The notes under the pieces were generated by a model that saw only the letters and a list, made by a program, of their open reading frames with translations, had not been told where the DNA came from and ran no database searches. From an uncultured Maricaulis sp. (GTDB taxonomy: Bacteria > Pseudomonadota > Alphaproteobacteria > Caulobacterales > Maricaulaceae): 35,400 nt of DNA. Shown piece after piece: positions 7,210 through 15,222 of this stretch (positions are counted from its first letter, which is position 1; each line of letters begins with the position of its first letter). The stretch covers positions 1 through 35,400 of the forward strand of contig NZ_CAJQOO010000187.1 in assembly GCF_905480005.1 (NCBI RefSeq), in the 5' to 3' direction. Both the position numbers and the translations under genes were made by a program.

Positions 7210-8562
7210 CTATTCGACCGCCGGCTGACCTCCGTCCATGGCGGCCTGGTAACAACCGGGCTGGTCCAATTCAGTGCCGTTGGAACGGCGCATCTCGTCG
7301 ACCCGTCTCTGCCAGGCGAGATAGAAGCGGTCGCCGTTTTCCTCCGCCTCCGTCATCAGCGCCTCGGATATCCGGCTCCAGCGGGCGCTTGGCTCACCGG
7401 AGACCCCGACGACACTGCGCAGCCGTCGGGCCCGGTCATGACCCAGATCGGCAGCCCGGCGCAGATAGCTGTCGGCCCGCTCCGGGCTCTCGACAATGCC
7501 GCACAGGCGATAGCTGCCCTGAACGGTCCCGGTGCCGTACATCACGGCGAGATTGAAATTGGCGCCGGGATGGCCGCGCTCGGCAGCGGTTTCCAGCCAT
7601 TCCAGCGAGGTATCGATATTCTGCTCGAGACCCAGACCGGTCGCGAACATGATACCGAGCAGGTTCTGGGCATGGGCATCACGAGCGGTGAGCGCCGCAT
7701 GGCAGGCCAGGGTCACGGTCTCGGCCGGTGTCAGGACACCGGTCAGGTCGAAGCCGAGATCGCTCTGGAAATCGCGCACCGAGCGGCGGGTCATCGGACC
7801 ATAGCTGCCGTCGATCTCGCCATTGTAATAGCCCAGAGCGGCCAGCGCGCGCTGGCGCAGGGCCAGCTCGATGATATCGCCGTCATCCTCTGTCTGATCA
7901 AAGCCATAGGCGATACGGGACAGGCTTTGCGGGGTCGTCGGGCAGGACCGTTCCAGCACCGCGGCCTGCAGGCGTTGATGGGCCACAAGAGACGCCTGGG
8001 CTCCGCCGACCGAGGAGCCGATCAGGAGGGCTTCATCCCAGGCGGCCCGGGCCTCGTCGATGCGACCGACGGCCTGATAGGCGTCGCCAATGCGCAACCA
8101 GCAGCGGGCAATCGCGGCATCATCAATGTCATAGCTCTCGGGCGAACAGATCCGCTCGCCCGGATCACGGGCGAAGACGGTTGGTCGCGTGATCGGGCGC
8201 CCCTGGGTCGAGGAACCGGGACCCGCCACACCGGTAGAAATGCTGAGACCAGTGTCCGGCCCGCTTCCTGTCCCCGCGCGCACATTGGGCGGGTGGTCGG
8301 GATAATTGGTCGATCCGGTCGGACCGGTCTGGGCGGTGTTGGAGACCTGACCCGGCGGGGCCGTTCGAGACGGCGGCGTGGCCGCAGTCCGGCGCTGGTC
8401 GCCGAAGGGCCACCATCCGCCATCGGCCTCCGGACAATACTGGCCCGAACAATAACCGGCATCATAGGCGCGGGCATGTGTGAAACCGAGCACGACGACA
8501 AGTCCGATCAGGACCAGAATCGTCGCGGCGGCCTGAGCCAGCAAGGCGGTCACACGCTCCAT
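7210..8562 (-). CDS. Membrane-anchored peptidoglycan-binding and Sel1-repeat protein
   Basis: This 450-residue protein starts with a single transmembrane helix (about 8-28). It has a low-complexity Pro/Thr/Gly linker (about 55-130), then a helical region resembling TPR (IARCWLRIGDAYQAVGRIDEA). A peptidoglycan-binding-1 motif follows (RALAALGYYNGEIDGSYGPMTRRSVRDFQ, given in parts: LGYYNGEIDG and YGPMTRRSVRDFQ). Sel1 repeats follow (NLLGIMFATGLGLEQNIDTS, then ANFNLAVMYGTGTVQ). Such proteins link the envelope to protein partners; none is identified here. Start ATG 8560-8562 precedes the anchor directly. It is the first gene of an operon with the lipoprotein. Paired cysteines suggest an oxidising periplasmic location. 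Confidence 0.8.
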   Translation of the reverse strand: MERVTALLAQAAATILVLIGLVVVLGFTHARAYDAGYCSGQYCPEADGGWWPFGDQRRTAATPPSRTAPPGQVSNTAQTGPTGSTNYPDHPPNVRAGTGSGPDTGLSISTGVAGPGSSTQGRPITRPTVFARDPGERICSPESYDIDDAAIARCWLRIGDAYQAVGRIDEARAAWDEALLIGSSVGGAQASLVAHQRLQAAVLERSCPTTPQSLSRIAYGFDQTEDDGDIIELALRQRALAALGYYNGEIDGSYGPMTRRSVRDFQSDLGFDLTGVLTPAETVTLACHAALTARDAHAQNLLGIMFATGLGLEQNIDTSLEWLETAAERGHPGANFNLAVMYGTGTVQGSYRLCGIVESPERADSYLRRAADLGHDRARRLRSVVGVSGEPSARWSRISEALMTEAEENGDRFYLAWQRRVDEMRRSNGTELDQPGCYQAAMDGGQPAVE

Positions 8563-8746
8563 GTCCGGATCATACTCCCCCAGGCCGCGGCCCGGTACTG
8601 GCGTTAAGGTCTGCTTAACTACCCTAGCGGTTGCACCGGCGCTCCGCCATACGCCTCACGCGCGATTGAGCAAAAAACCGCTTCGAGGGAGATGATTTGG
8701 GCCTGACAATCCCCTGATGGTTGAACTGTCAGAGGCAGAGTTCGCG
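8563..8746. other. Intergenic gap between pheT operon end and PG-binding gene
   Basis: This 184-base gap holds no convincing gene. On the minus strand a run of six T follows AGCGG (8674-8679 on the plus strand read as AAAAAA), but the stem before it is poor, so a terminator for the pheS-pheT operon is only possible. A promoter for the 8562 gene should also lie here; I could not choose one confidently. Confidence 0.4.
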
Positions 8747-9361
8747 TCACACGGGAGCTGGCAGGAATTCCAGCTCCGGCCAGAGCGAAGCCTGTTCTGC
8801 AATCTTCCGATTCCAGGCGTCCGGACCGGCCAGACCGGCAGCAGGGCGAATCGTTTGCGCGAAAACCGGGTCCAGGCCGAAGGGGGCCAGCAATTCCGGT
8901 CGGCCATCGCGATCCAGCCGGATGGCAATGGCATGGGTGAGCGACGCGAAATGGCGCAGGGCGTCAGTGGTATCGCGAAGTGGCGTCCGGTCAGTGCCGT
9001 ATTGGGCGTTGAACCAGAGATGGACACGGGCCTGATTGCAGACCTCCACCGGAACCGGCAGGTCCGCAAACGCCGCCTCGGCCGGGCCGACGACAGCAGC
9101 CTCGGCCCCGGCACTCAGATCACTGGCGTCAAAATAGGCGAGATCATAATCATTGATGCCATGCCCGGCCGGGCGCCCGGTCATCGTGTTCCAGACAGCC
9201 TTGTAGACGGCCCCGGCCATCAGCGCCCAGTCGGGGAGGCCAAGCCTGTGCGCACGATCGAGCACGGTCCGTGCCAGCGGGTCGGCCATCACGGCCGCGA
9301 TCACATAATCGGCCCGGTCTGCCTCGTTCGGGACCAGCCAGCGATGCGCAGCCGCGGGCAT
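8747..9361 (-). CDS. Nucleotidyltransferase-family protein (DUF925-like)
   Basis: The 204-residue protein contains GAVYKAVWNTMTGRPAGHGI followed by NDYDLAYFD, the acidic pattern of the nucleotidyltransferase-like DUF925 family, and later VEVCNQARVHLWF and QYG, also typical. Whether it transfers nucleotides, and to what, is not known. The ATG at 9359-9361 lies two bases after the pheT stop (TGA-TC-ATG), so it is translationally coupled to the tRNA synthetase gene; a TTG at 9367 overlapping the pheT stop is an alternative. It is cytoplasmic and the last gene of the pheS-pheT transcription unit. Confidence 0.8.
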   Translation of the reverse strand: MPAAAHRWLVPNEADRADYVIAAVMADPLARTVLDRAHRLGLPDWALMAGAVYKAVWNTMTGRPAGHGINDYDLAYFDASDLSAGAEAAVVGPAEAAFADLPVPVEVCNQARVHLWFNAQYGTDRTPLRDTTDALRHFASLTHAIAIRLDRDGRPELLAPFGLDPVFAQTIRPAAGLAGPDAWNRKIAEQASLWPELEFLPAPV

Positions 9362-9363
9362 GA

Positions 9364-11763
9364 TCAACCGCGCAAGCTGGCGCCGGTCGCTTTTTCGACC
9401 TTGTCGATGATGGACTGGCCGATCACCTCGATTTCCTTCTCGGTCAGCGTCTTGTCGCGCGGCTGCAGCGTCACCTCGATGGCCAGCGAGACCTGACCCT
9501 CGGGCACGCCCTTGCCGTCATAGACGTCAAACACGCAGACATCGGAGATCATCTGCTTGTCGGCCCCGCGCGCCGCCCGGACCAGCGTGTCAGCGGTCAC
9601 GGCCTTGTCGACCAGGAACGCGTAATCACGCCGCACAGGCGTCAGATCGGCCCGGTCAAGCTGGGCCCGCGCCTTGAGGCCGGAGGCCTTCTTGGGCTTG
9701 GGAATAGTGTCGAGGACGACCTCGAACGCCAGAACCCGGCCATCAATATCCAGCGCCTTGAGCACGGCCGGATGAATCTCGCCAAATTCGGCCATCACAT
9801 TCTTCGGGCCCAGACGCATGACGCCGGACCGGCCCGGATGCCACCAGTCCCGCGCGTCGGCGGCGACCTGCAGACTGTCAACGGGCCCACCGGCAGCGGC
9901 CAGGGCGGCCATGGCATCGGCCTTGGCATCAAAGATGTCGGGTTGGCGCGTCCCGGCCCAGTGACGCCCCGCCTCGACGCGCCGCACACCGGTCGCGACC
10001 AGGCGCTGCCCCTTCGGCGTATCATCGAGATAGATCGGTCCGACCTCGAACAGGCGCGGATCGTCCTGACCCTTGTCGGCATTGCTCTGCAGGGCGGTCA
10101 GAAGGTGGACAAGCGCAGTCGGGCGCATGACATCAAGCTCGGAGGAAATCGGATTCTCCAGCTCCAGCCCGTCGCCATGACCGCCAAACAGCTTGGCCTG
10201 GCCGGACTGGCAGAAGGACCAGGTCACGGCTTCGGAATAGCCGCGGCCCGCGAGGGCGCGGCGGGCATGACGGGCCCGCAGCTGCATCACGGTCGCCGGC
10301 GCTTCCCGGCGAACCGGCGGGCGCGGCAGGGAGACAGCGTCCAGCTTGTCAAACCCGTGAATGCGCGCGACCTCCTCAACGAGGTCAGCCTTTTGCGAGC
10401 AATCCATGCGCCAGCTCGGCACGCCGACCATCAGGACATCGCCCTCGCCCTTTGGCGCAAAGCCCAGAGTTTCCAGGATGCGAATGATCTCGGCACGCGG
10501 CAGGTCGAGCCCGGTGAGGCGTTTGACCTCGGAGATCGGGAATTCGATATCAGCCGGCGCCGCGGGTGTTTCACCCACGACCAGCGTCTCGGAGGCTTCG
10601 CCGCCGCAATATTTCAGGACCAGCTCGGTGGCCTGTTCGATCCCGGCCTTCGGAGAGGCCGGGTCGACGCCGCGTTCGAACCGGTATTTGGCATCGCTGT
10701 CGATCCCGGTCGCCCTGGCCGTCGCGCGGGTTATCAGCGGGTCGAACCAGGCGCTTTCGATGAAGACATCCGTGGTCTCGGAGGAGACGCCGGAATACGC
10801 GCCACCGATAATGCCGCCAAAGCCGAGGCAATGGGTGTCATCGGCAATCACGCACATATCCTCGCCGGGCACATAGTCCTTGTTGTCGAGCGCTTCGAAC
10901 CGGTCGGCCTCGCCCTTGCCACGGCGGGCGCGGATCGGGCCGTCCAGCTTGGCCAGATCATAGACGTGCAGCGGGCGGCAGCGATCATAGGAGATCATGT
11001 TGGTGATGTCGGCGAGGAAGTTGATGGGACGCTGGCCGATCGCCTTCAAAGCCTTTTTCAGCCAGTCCGGGCTCTCACCATTCCTGACGCCGCGAATGAC
11101 GCGGCCGGCATAGACCGGGCAGATATCGGCAGCATCCAGCTTGATCTCGACCGGACAGGGGTAGCTGCCGGGAATGTCCTCGATCTCATGGGTCTTCAGC
11201 GTGCCGATACCGGTCGCGGCGAGATCACGGGCAATGCCGCGCACACTCAGCCAGTCGGGACGGTTGGGCGTGACTTCGAAATCGAGAACGGGATCGGCCT
11301 GTCCCAGCGCGACCACCGCCGGCGTGCCGACATCGAAGGGCTCGGGCAGATCGATGATGCCGTCATGATCCTCGCCGAGTTCCAGCTCCTTGGCCGAACA
11401 CATCATGCCTTGGCTCTCGACACCGCGGATCTTGCGCGGCTTCTTGTCGAGCGAGAAATCGAGTCCGGGGATGTAAGCCCCCAGCGGCGCGTAGATCGCA
11501 TACATCCCGGTCCGCGCATTGGGCGCGCCGCAGACAATCTGCTTGGTGCCGTCGACCGTCTCCACCGTGCAAACCCGCAGCTTGTCGGCATCGGGATGCG
11601 GGACCGCTTCGGTGACATGGCAGACCGAGAATTTCGCAAACCGCTCAAGCGGGTTGTCGATATGCTCGATCTCCAGACCGGCCATGGTCATCGCCTCGGC
11701 GATCTCGTCCAGCGTGGCTTCAGTCTCGAGGTGGTATTTCAGCCAGGAAAGCGGGAATTTCAT
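9364..11763 (-). CDS. pheT: Phenylalanine-tRNA ligase beta subunit
   Basis: The 799-residue product has the complete bacterial PheT layout. An N-terminal MKFPLSWLKYHLE is followed by an EMAP/OB-type tRNA-binding domain (about 40-150, HPDADKLRVCTVETVDG), the B3/B4 editing region, the B5 DNA-binding-like domain with RLTGLDLPRAEIIRILETLGF, the catalytic-like core and a C-terminal ferredoxin-fold anticodon-binding domain (about 705-798, PVRRDYAFLVDKAV). With PheS it forms the alpha2-beta2 enzyme that charges tRNA-Phe, and the B3/B4 region hydrolyses mischarged Tyr-tRNA. It is separated from pheS by a small membrane-protein gene and followed with two bases spacing by a nucleotidyltransferase-like gene. 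Length is normal. Confidence 0.98.
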   Translation of the reverse strand: MKFPLSWLKYHLETEATLDEIAEAMTMAGLEIEHIDNPLERFAKFSVCHVTEAVPHPDADKLRVCTVETVDGTKQIVCGAPNARTGMYAIYAPLGAYIPGLDFSLDKKPRKIRGVESQGMMCSAKELELGEDHDGIIDLPEPFDVGTPAVVALGQADPVLDFEVTPNRPDWLSVRGIARDLAATGIGTLKTHEIEDIPGSYPCPVEIKLDAADICPVYAGRVIRGVRNGESPDWLKKALKAIGQRPINFLADITNMISYDRCRPLHVYDLAKLDGPIRARRGKGEADRFEALDNKDYVPGEDMCVIADDTHCLGFGGIIGGAYSGVSSETTDVFIESAWFDPLITRATARATGIDSDAKYRFERGVDPASPKAGIEQATELVLKYCGGEASETLVVGETPAAPADIEFPISEVKRLTGLDLPRAEIIRILETLGFAPKGEGDVLMVGVPSWRMDCSQKADLVEEVARIHGFDKLDAVSLPRPPVRREAPATVMQLRARHARRALAGRGYSEAVTWSFCQSGQAKLFGGHGDGLELENPISSELDVMRPTALVHLLTALQSNADKGQDDPRLFEVGPIYLDDTPKGQRLVATGVRRVEAGRHWAGTRQPDIFDAKADAMAALAAAGGPVDSLQVAADARDWWHPGRSGVMRLGPKNVMAEFGEIHPAVLKALDIDGRVLAFEVVLDTIPKPKKASGLKARAQLDRADLTPVRRDYAFLVDKAVTADTLVRAARGADKQMISDVCVFDVYDGKGVPEGQVSLAIEVTLQPRDKTLTEKEIEVIGQSIIDKVEKATGASLRG

Positions 11764-11793
11764 CGTCGGCTCCTGCCGTTACAAGACGGCGCG

Positions 11794-12402
11794 TTATTCA
11801 GCTTGCTGGTCCGAACCAGCCAGGAAAGGTTCCGCTCCGTAGAGCTCGAAAATATCTGCCTCGGGACGCGGACATTGCTCGACCCGTCGCCGGTCGGCGC
11901 GCTGCACCGAGGCCATCCAGCACCGATCGAAAACCGAGCAATAGCAGACAACGGCATCCCAGCGCTCCCATTCAACGAAGAGCGCGGTCAGGGCGCTTGG
12001 CGCGACGTCGGATGTGGGCCAGCTCACTTCAAGGGGCACCACCATCTCGCCCGGTGCGAGCGCCCGGCCCGTCATATTGTTCCAGGACCGGTCCTCGACA
12101 CCCGTTGGCATCGAGGCAAACATGCCGTCCAGACTGTCCGCCGCCACGCCGTCGCGTGTCACCAAGACGCTTTCGACGAAGGCTGGCCCGACGCCGTTAT
12201 TGGCGACACGCAGCCCCATGACGACTCGATCGCCCCCGGTCTGCGTGAAAGCGTCGACCTGGACAGCCGGCACCACGGCCCCATGCTGCTGCGCCCGCAT
12301 CACCCGGCCCTGGTCCCAGGCCACAAACAGTGCCGCGACGCCCACAAGCATCGCGCCGATCCCGGTCAGGGTCTGGTGGTTATTTGTGAGCCAGCGCCAC
12401 AT
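11794..12402 (-). CDS. Small single-pass membrane protein of unknown function, between pheS and pheT
   Basis: The 202-residue product begins with a short cytoplasmic segment, then one hydrophobic helix (about 12-30, TLTGIGAMLVGVAALFVAW). A soluble beta-rich domain follows (VVMGLRVANNGVGPAFVESV), resembling the domain seen in many anchored hypothetical proteins. Near the end VVCYCSVFDRCW provides clustered cysteines. It lies 7 bases after the pheS stop and 30 bases before pheT, in the same direction, so it must be co-transcribed with the synthetase genes. Nothing in the protein suggests a role in aminoacylation. I do not recognise a named family. Confidence 0.75.
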   Translation of the reverse strand: MWRWLTNNHQTLTGIGAMLVGVAALFVAWDQGRVMRAQQHGAVVPAVQVDAFTQTGGDRVVMGLRVANNGVGPAFVESVLVTRDGVAADSLDGMFASMPTGVEDRSWNNMTGRALAPGEMVVPLEVSWPTSDVAPSALTALFVEWERWDAVVCYCSVFDRCWMASVQRADRRRVEQCPRPEADIFELYGAEPFLAGSDQQAE

Positions 12403-12409
12403 GATCCGA

Positions 12410-13492
12410 TCAGCTCAACCCCGTCGCCAGGTTTGCCTGCAGCAGCGGGCTGAAGCCGTAATGCGCCATCCAGCGGACGTCGGAATTGAAGAAGTCGCGC
12501 AGGTCGGGCGCGCCGTATTTGAGCATGGCGAGACGATCGACGCCCATGCCAAAGGCGAAGCCCTGGTATTCGTCCGGGTCGAGGCCGCAATTGCGGATGA
12601 CATTCGGGTGGACCATGCCGCAGCCGAGAATTTCCATCCACTTGTCGCCGGAGCCGACCTTCACCGCGTCACCGACGCGCTCATAGCGCACATCCATCTC
12701 GGCCGACGGTTCGGTGAAGGGGAAGTGGTGCGGGCGGAATTGTGCTTCCACCTGGTCGGTCTCGAAGAAGGCGGCGATGAAGTCCATCAGCGTGCCCTTG
12801 AGGTGACCCATATGGGTTTCCTTGTCGATCACCAGGCCCTCGACCTGGTGGAACATGGGCGTGTGGGTCTGGTCCCAGTCGCAGCGATAGACACGACCCG
12901 GCGCGATGATGCGGATCGGCGTCTTGCCTTCCAGCATGGTGCGGATCTGCACCGGCGAGGTGTGCGTGCGCAGGACCTTGCGCATGCCGTCCGCGTCCGG
13001 CTTCATGAAGAAGGTGTCCTGGGTGTCGCGGGCCGGGTGACCTTCGGGGAAATTCAGGGCCGTGAAATTGTGGAAGTCGTCCTCGACGTCCGGACCTTCA
13101 GCAACCGCAAAGCCCATATCGGCGAAGATCACGGCCAGCTCTTCCATCACCTGGGTGATCGGATGCAGGGATCCGGTCGGGCCGGGACGCACAGGCAGGG
13201 TGACATCGACCGTCTCGCTGGCCAGGGCCGCATTGAGGGCCGCAGCTTCCAGATCAGACTTGCGCGCCTCGATGGCCTCATTGAGCCGGGTCTTGAGACC
13301 ATTGAGCGCCGGGCCCATCACCTGACGTTCTTCCGGGCTCATCTTGCCCAGCTCGCGCATCATCAGCGACACCGAGCCCTTCTTGCCCAGCGCCGCAACG
13401 CGCACCGCGTCCAGCCCGGCCTCATCGGTCGCGCCATCGATCTGGCTGCGGACCTCGGCTTCAAGCGTGTCGAGATTGGAAATGTCAGTCAT
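12410..13492 (-). CDS. pheS: Phenylalanine-tRNA ligase alpha subunit
   Basis: The product (360 aa from ATG 13490-13492) has an N-terminal helical coiled-coil arm that contacts tRNA and then the class II catalytic core. The core has [22 protein letters not shown], motif 2 around [35 protein letters not shown], and motif 3 [17 protein letters not shown]. It binds ATP and phenylalanine and forms the active site of the PheST tetramer. I prefer MTDISN as the start from family pattern; an in-frame ATG 15 bases upstream (13507) is possible and neither has a strong Shine-Dalgarno. No terminator separates it from the following membrane-protein gene. Its own promoter should lie in the gap before it. 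Confidence 0.97.
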   Translation of the reverse strand: MTDISNLDTLEAEVRSQIDGATDEAGLDAVRVAALGKKGSVSLMMRELGKMSPEERQVMGPALNGLKTRLNEAIEARKSDLEAAALNAALASETVDVTLPVRPGPTGSLHPITQVMEELAVIFADMGFAVAEGPDVEDDFHNFTALNFPEGHPARDTQDTFFMKPDADGMRKVLRTHTSPVQIRTMLEGKTPIRIIAPGRVYRCDWDQTHTPMFHQVEGLVIDKETHMGHLKGTLMDFIAAFFETDQVEAQFRPHHFPFTEPSAEMDVRYERVGDAVKVGSGDKWMEILGCGMVHPNVIRNCGLDPDEYQGFAFGMGVDRLAMLKYGAPDLRDFFNSDVRWMAHYGFSPLLQANLATGLS

Positions 13493-13573
13493 GTCGTGTC
13501 GTCCCATACGGTCGGGAAGGATTTAGCGGCTGGGGTTTTGTGTGTCGACCGGGAGTGACGGCTGGGGGGCAAA

Positions 13574-13726
13574 TAGGTCCTCGCCCTTGATGGGCGAGGT
13601 GGATCGCCGCGCAGCGGCGAGACGGAGTGGGTGACGGTCCGTCAGGATTAGAACGCTGACGCGTTTCACCCGATCCGACCCGACGCTGCGCGCCGGCCCA
13701 CCTTCCCCATCAAGGGGAAGGACCTA
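13574..13726. repeat. 153-bp palindromic intergenic element (MITE-like inverted repeat)
   Basis: The left end TAGGTCCTCGCCC and the right end read in reverse complement (TAGGTCCTTCCCC) match; over the outer 28 bases only four positions differ. The inner arms also pair imperfectly: GCCGCGCAGCG and, on the right, GACGCTGCGCGCC; GTGGGTGA and TTTCACCC. CGTCAG and CTGACG flank the centre. The whole element can fold into one long hairpin, and it encodes nothing. This is the style of dispersed, transposase-less palindromic elements common in alphaproteobacterial intergenic DNA. No clear target-site duplication is seen. It lies between the broken small gene and pheS. Confidence 0.75.
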
Positions 13727-13936
13727 CTAGGCTGATCCGTCTAGTAGCCTTCGTCGGGCCGACTTCAATCTGGCCTGGTAGTCTGCTTGAAATGGCTCTG
13801 ACAGCTGCGCTTCAAGCGAACAGACGACATGATCAACAATGATCGCATCCGCTTCCGCGGGTTACGGCGACAGGGCTTGCAGCAGCTCGAACAGCACCAA
13901 GGCCTGATCTTGGTCAAGGTCAATCTGGACCGTCAT
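13727..13936 (-). pseudogene. Small conserved-looking gene interrupted by an in-frame TAA
   Basis: From ATG 13934-13936, preceded by AGAGGA, the frame reads MTVQIDLDQDQALVLFELLQ and four more residues, meets TAA at 13862-13864, and then continues in the same frame for 44 codons to TAG 13727-13729. That second part contains SLEAQLSEPFQADYQARLKS followed by ARRRLLDGS. Both halves look like one small soluble protein of about 70 residues, of the kind that starts with an acidic ALVLFELL motif. The likeliest reading is a pseudogene with a nonsense mutation; a separate 24-residue peptide or stop readthrough are alternatives. The palindromic element ends directly at its stop codon. Confidence 0.5.
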
Positions 13937-13953
13937 CGCATTCCTCTCAGTCT

Positions 13954-13986
13954 AAAAAAGGCCCGCCAACTTCGCGCTGGCGGGCC
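13954..13986 (-). terminator. Rho-independent terminator after rplT
   Basis: Read on the minus strand, GGCCCGCCA (13978-13986) pairs perfectly with TGGCGGGCC (13960-13968) around a 9-base loop and is followed directly by six T. It lies 26 bases after the rplT stop and ends the rpmI-rplT transcript, separating it from pheS. Confidence 0.93.
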
Positions 13987-14012
13987 TCTTCGAAATTCGA
14001 TGTTCCAGGCGT

Positions 14013-14369
14013 TTAGCCCAGAGCGGCGCGTGCCTGATCGACCAGGGCCTTGAAGGCATCCGGCTCGTGCATGGCGATGTCGGCGAGGACCTTGCGGTCG
14101 ACTTCGATGCCAGCCTTGTTCAGACCGTTCATGAAGACCGAATAGGTCATCTCATACTGGCGTGCGCCGGCATTGATGCGCTGGATCCAAAGCGCGCGGA
14201 AGCTGCGCTTCTTGGCGCGGCGGTCGCGATAGGCGTACTGGCCGGCCTTTTCCACGGCCTGGACGGCAACGCGGAAAGTATTCTTGCGGCGGCCGTAATA
14301 GCCCTTGGCTTTCTTGATGACTGACTTGTGGCGTTTAGCGGTCGCCGGTCCGGACGTAACTCGAGACAT
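14013..14369 (-). CDS. rplT: 50S ribosomal protein L20
   Basis: The 118-residue basic protein matches bacterial L20 throughout: [20 protein letters not shown] with an early [14 protein letters not shown], then [20 protein letters not shown] and a C-terminal [17 protein letters not shown]20 binds 23S rRNA early in large-subunit assembly and in several bacteria represses its own operon. It follows rpmI by 30 bases in the same direction and is followed by a strong terminator. Confidence 0.98.
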   Translation of the reverse strand: MSRVTSGPATAKRHKSVIKKAKGYYGRRKNTFRVAVQAVEKAGQYAYRDRRAKKRSFRALWIQRINAGARQYEMTYSVFMNGLNKAGIEVDRKVLADIAMHEPDAFKALVDQARAALG

Positions 14370-14399
14370 GTCTAAGTGCTCCTACTCGGTGCCAGCGGC

Positions 14400-14600
14400 C
14401 TAAAGGCCGTTCGGGAGGTATTTTTTCACGATCTTGGCGTCCTGGGGTGACAGGGTCACCTGGCCGCGCTTGTTGCGGATCTGCTTGGGAGTCCGCTTGA
14501 TCATGCCATGGCGCTTGCCGGTCTGGCCCGCCTTGATCTTACCCGTGGCAGTGAGCTTGAAGCGCTTTTTTGCGCCGCTCTTCGTCTTCATCTTCGACAT
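14400..14600 (-). CDS. rpmI: 50S ribosomal protein L35
   Basis: The 66-residue product [20 protein letters not shown] is a typical L35, ending [10 protein letters not shown]. The start is decided by the Shine-Dalgarno: AAAGGAG ends at 14607, directly touching an upstream in-frame ATG (14604-14606), which leaves zero spacing. The next ATG (14598-14600) has six bases of spacing and the family-standard N-terminus. It is the first gene of the rpmI-rplT operon; infC, its usual partner, lies about 4.7 kb upstream on the same strand. Confidence 0.97.
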   Translation of the reverse strand: MSKMKTKSGAKKRFKLTATGKIKAGQTGKRHGMIKRTPKQIRNKRGQVTLSPQDAKIVKKYLPNGL

Positions 14601-14726
14601 TTTCATCTCCTTTGCAGGACGCCCGGAAGCGTCCGGTGGATGGTTCAGCCAGCGGGCATGTCGAATAAGGCCCGGTTGGCTGGTGTTGGAAGCGGGGGTT
14701 TATACGCGCAATACGCCTGATTGCAA
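14601..14726 (-). promoter_or_regulatory. rpmI-rplT promoter and leader
   Basis: On the minus strand TTGCAA (14721-14726) and TATAAA (14699-14704) are spaced 16 bases apart, a good housekeeping-type promoter. The transcript leader, about 90 bases, has a 6-bp stem GGACGC/GCGTCC (14617-14634) just before the rpmI Shine-Dalgarno. Such a stem could serve L20 autoregulation, but this is only inference. Confidence 0.6.
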
Positions 14727-14747
14727 GCGGTCTTGCGAGTCGTCGTG

Positions 14748-15200
14748 TCAGTGATCGTGGTCGTCACATAGGCCGCAATCGCGCGCATGGACATGACCGG
14801 CGCGGGCCCGGCTGCGCCAATTGGCGAAATGCGCTCCGGCCAGAATGGTGACACCCGCCAAGGTCAGCAGCGTTTCGATATTGCGATCAAACAGGTGCGA
14901 GGCGCCCGTCGCCATCAGGCCAAGGCCCAGCAGCCCGGTCAGCAGGATCGGCCAGCCCGCGCCCGTGGTCCGGACACTCCAGCCCAGACCGATCAGCGAG
15001 ACCGGTGCGGCAATGGCCAGCAGGATGAGGTGCCAGTCATGGCTCAGACCGAATAATTCACCCGCCTCGGGCACCAGCATCGGCGTCGCCGCAGCGGCCG
15101 CCGGCAGGAAGAGGCAATGCGCAATGCACAGCGCGGACAGGCCAACGCCTGTGGCGTCCAGCTTGCTACGGTGATCAGCGATGGGGCGATTGTTCGACAT
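14748..15200 (-). CDS. MerC-domain membrane protein
   Basis: The 150-residue product starts MSNNRPIADHRSKLDATGVG and then has LSALCIAHCLFLPAAAAATP, the paired-cysteine first helix of MerC proteins. Three further hydrophobic segments follow, and the C-terminus is metal-ligand rich (HVHARDCGLCDDHDH). MerC was named for mercury uptake, but no mer genes are nearby. The Zur-type palindrome immediately upstream suggests a zinc-related role instead (inference). Start ATG 15198-15200 is chosen because the conserved part begins just after it and the operator ends 22 bases upstream; the open frame upstream would read through the operator. Confidence 0.85.
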   Translation of the reverse strand: MSNNRPIADHRSKLDATGVGLSALCIAHCLFLPAAAAATPMLVPEAGELFGLSHDWHLILLAIAAPVSLIGLGWSVRTTGAGWPILLTGLLGLGLMATGASHLFDRNIETLLTLAGVTILAGAHFANWRSRARAGHVHARDCGLCDDHDH

Positions 15201-15222
15201 GGTGTGTCCGGGCTCGATGTCG

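Larger units (their letters stand above)
13493..14012. other. Intergenic region between rplT and pheS
   Basis: This 520-base stretch has no intact gene of normal size. It holds, in minus-strand order, the rplT terminator (13954-13986), the broken small gene (13727-13936), the palindromic element (13574-13726) and about 80 bases of presumed pheS promoter/leader. A 7-bp inverted repeat, CTACTAG (13724-13730) and CTAGTAG (13741-13747) with a 10-base loop, sits at the junction of element and broken gene. A plus-strand open frame at 13829-14053 is rejected as a shadow. Confidence 0.7.

Noticed and set aside
7105-8607. 500-codon plus-strand open frame
   Set aside because: It is antisense to the PG-binding/Sel1 gene, which has real domains.
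9772-12453. 893-codon plus-strand open frame
   Set aside because: It is the antisense shadow of pheT and the membrane-protein gene, which match known or well-formed proteins; GC-rich codon bias keeps the opposite frame open.
13829-14053. 74-codon plus-strand frame
   Set aside because: It crosses the rplT terminator and the rplT end and has no ribosome site.
14748-15200. Mercury-resistance operon
   Set aside because: Only a MerC-like gene is present, without merR, merT, merP or merA beside it, and the operator looks like a Zur site.
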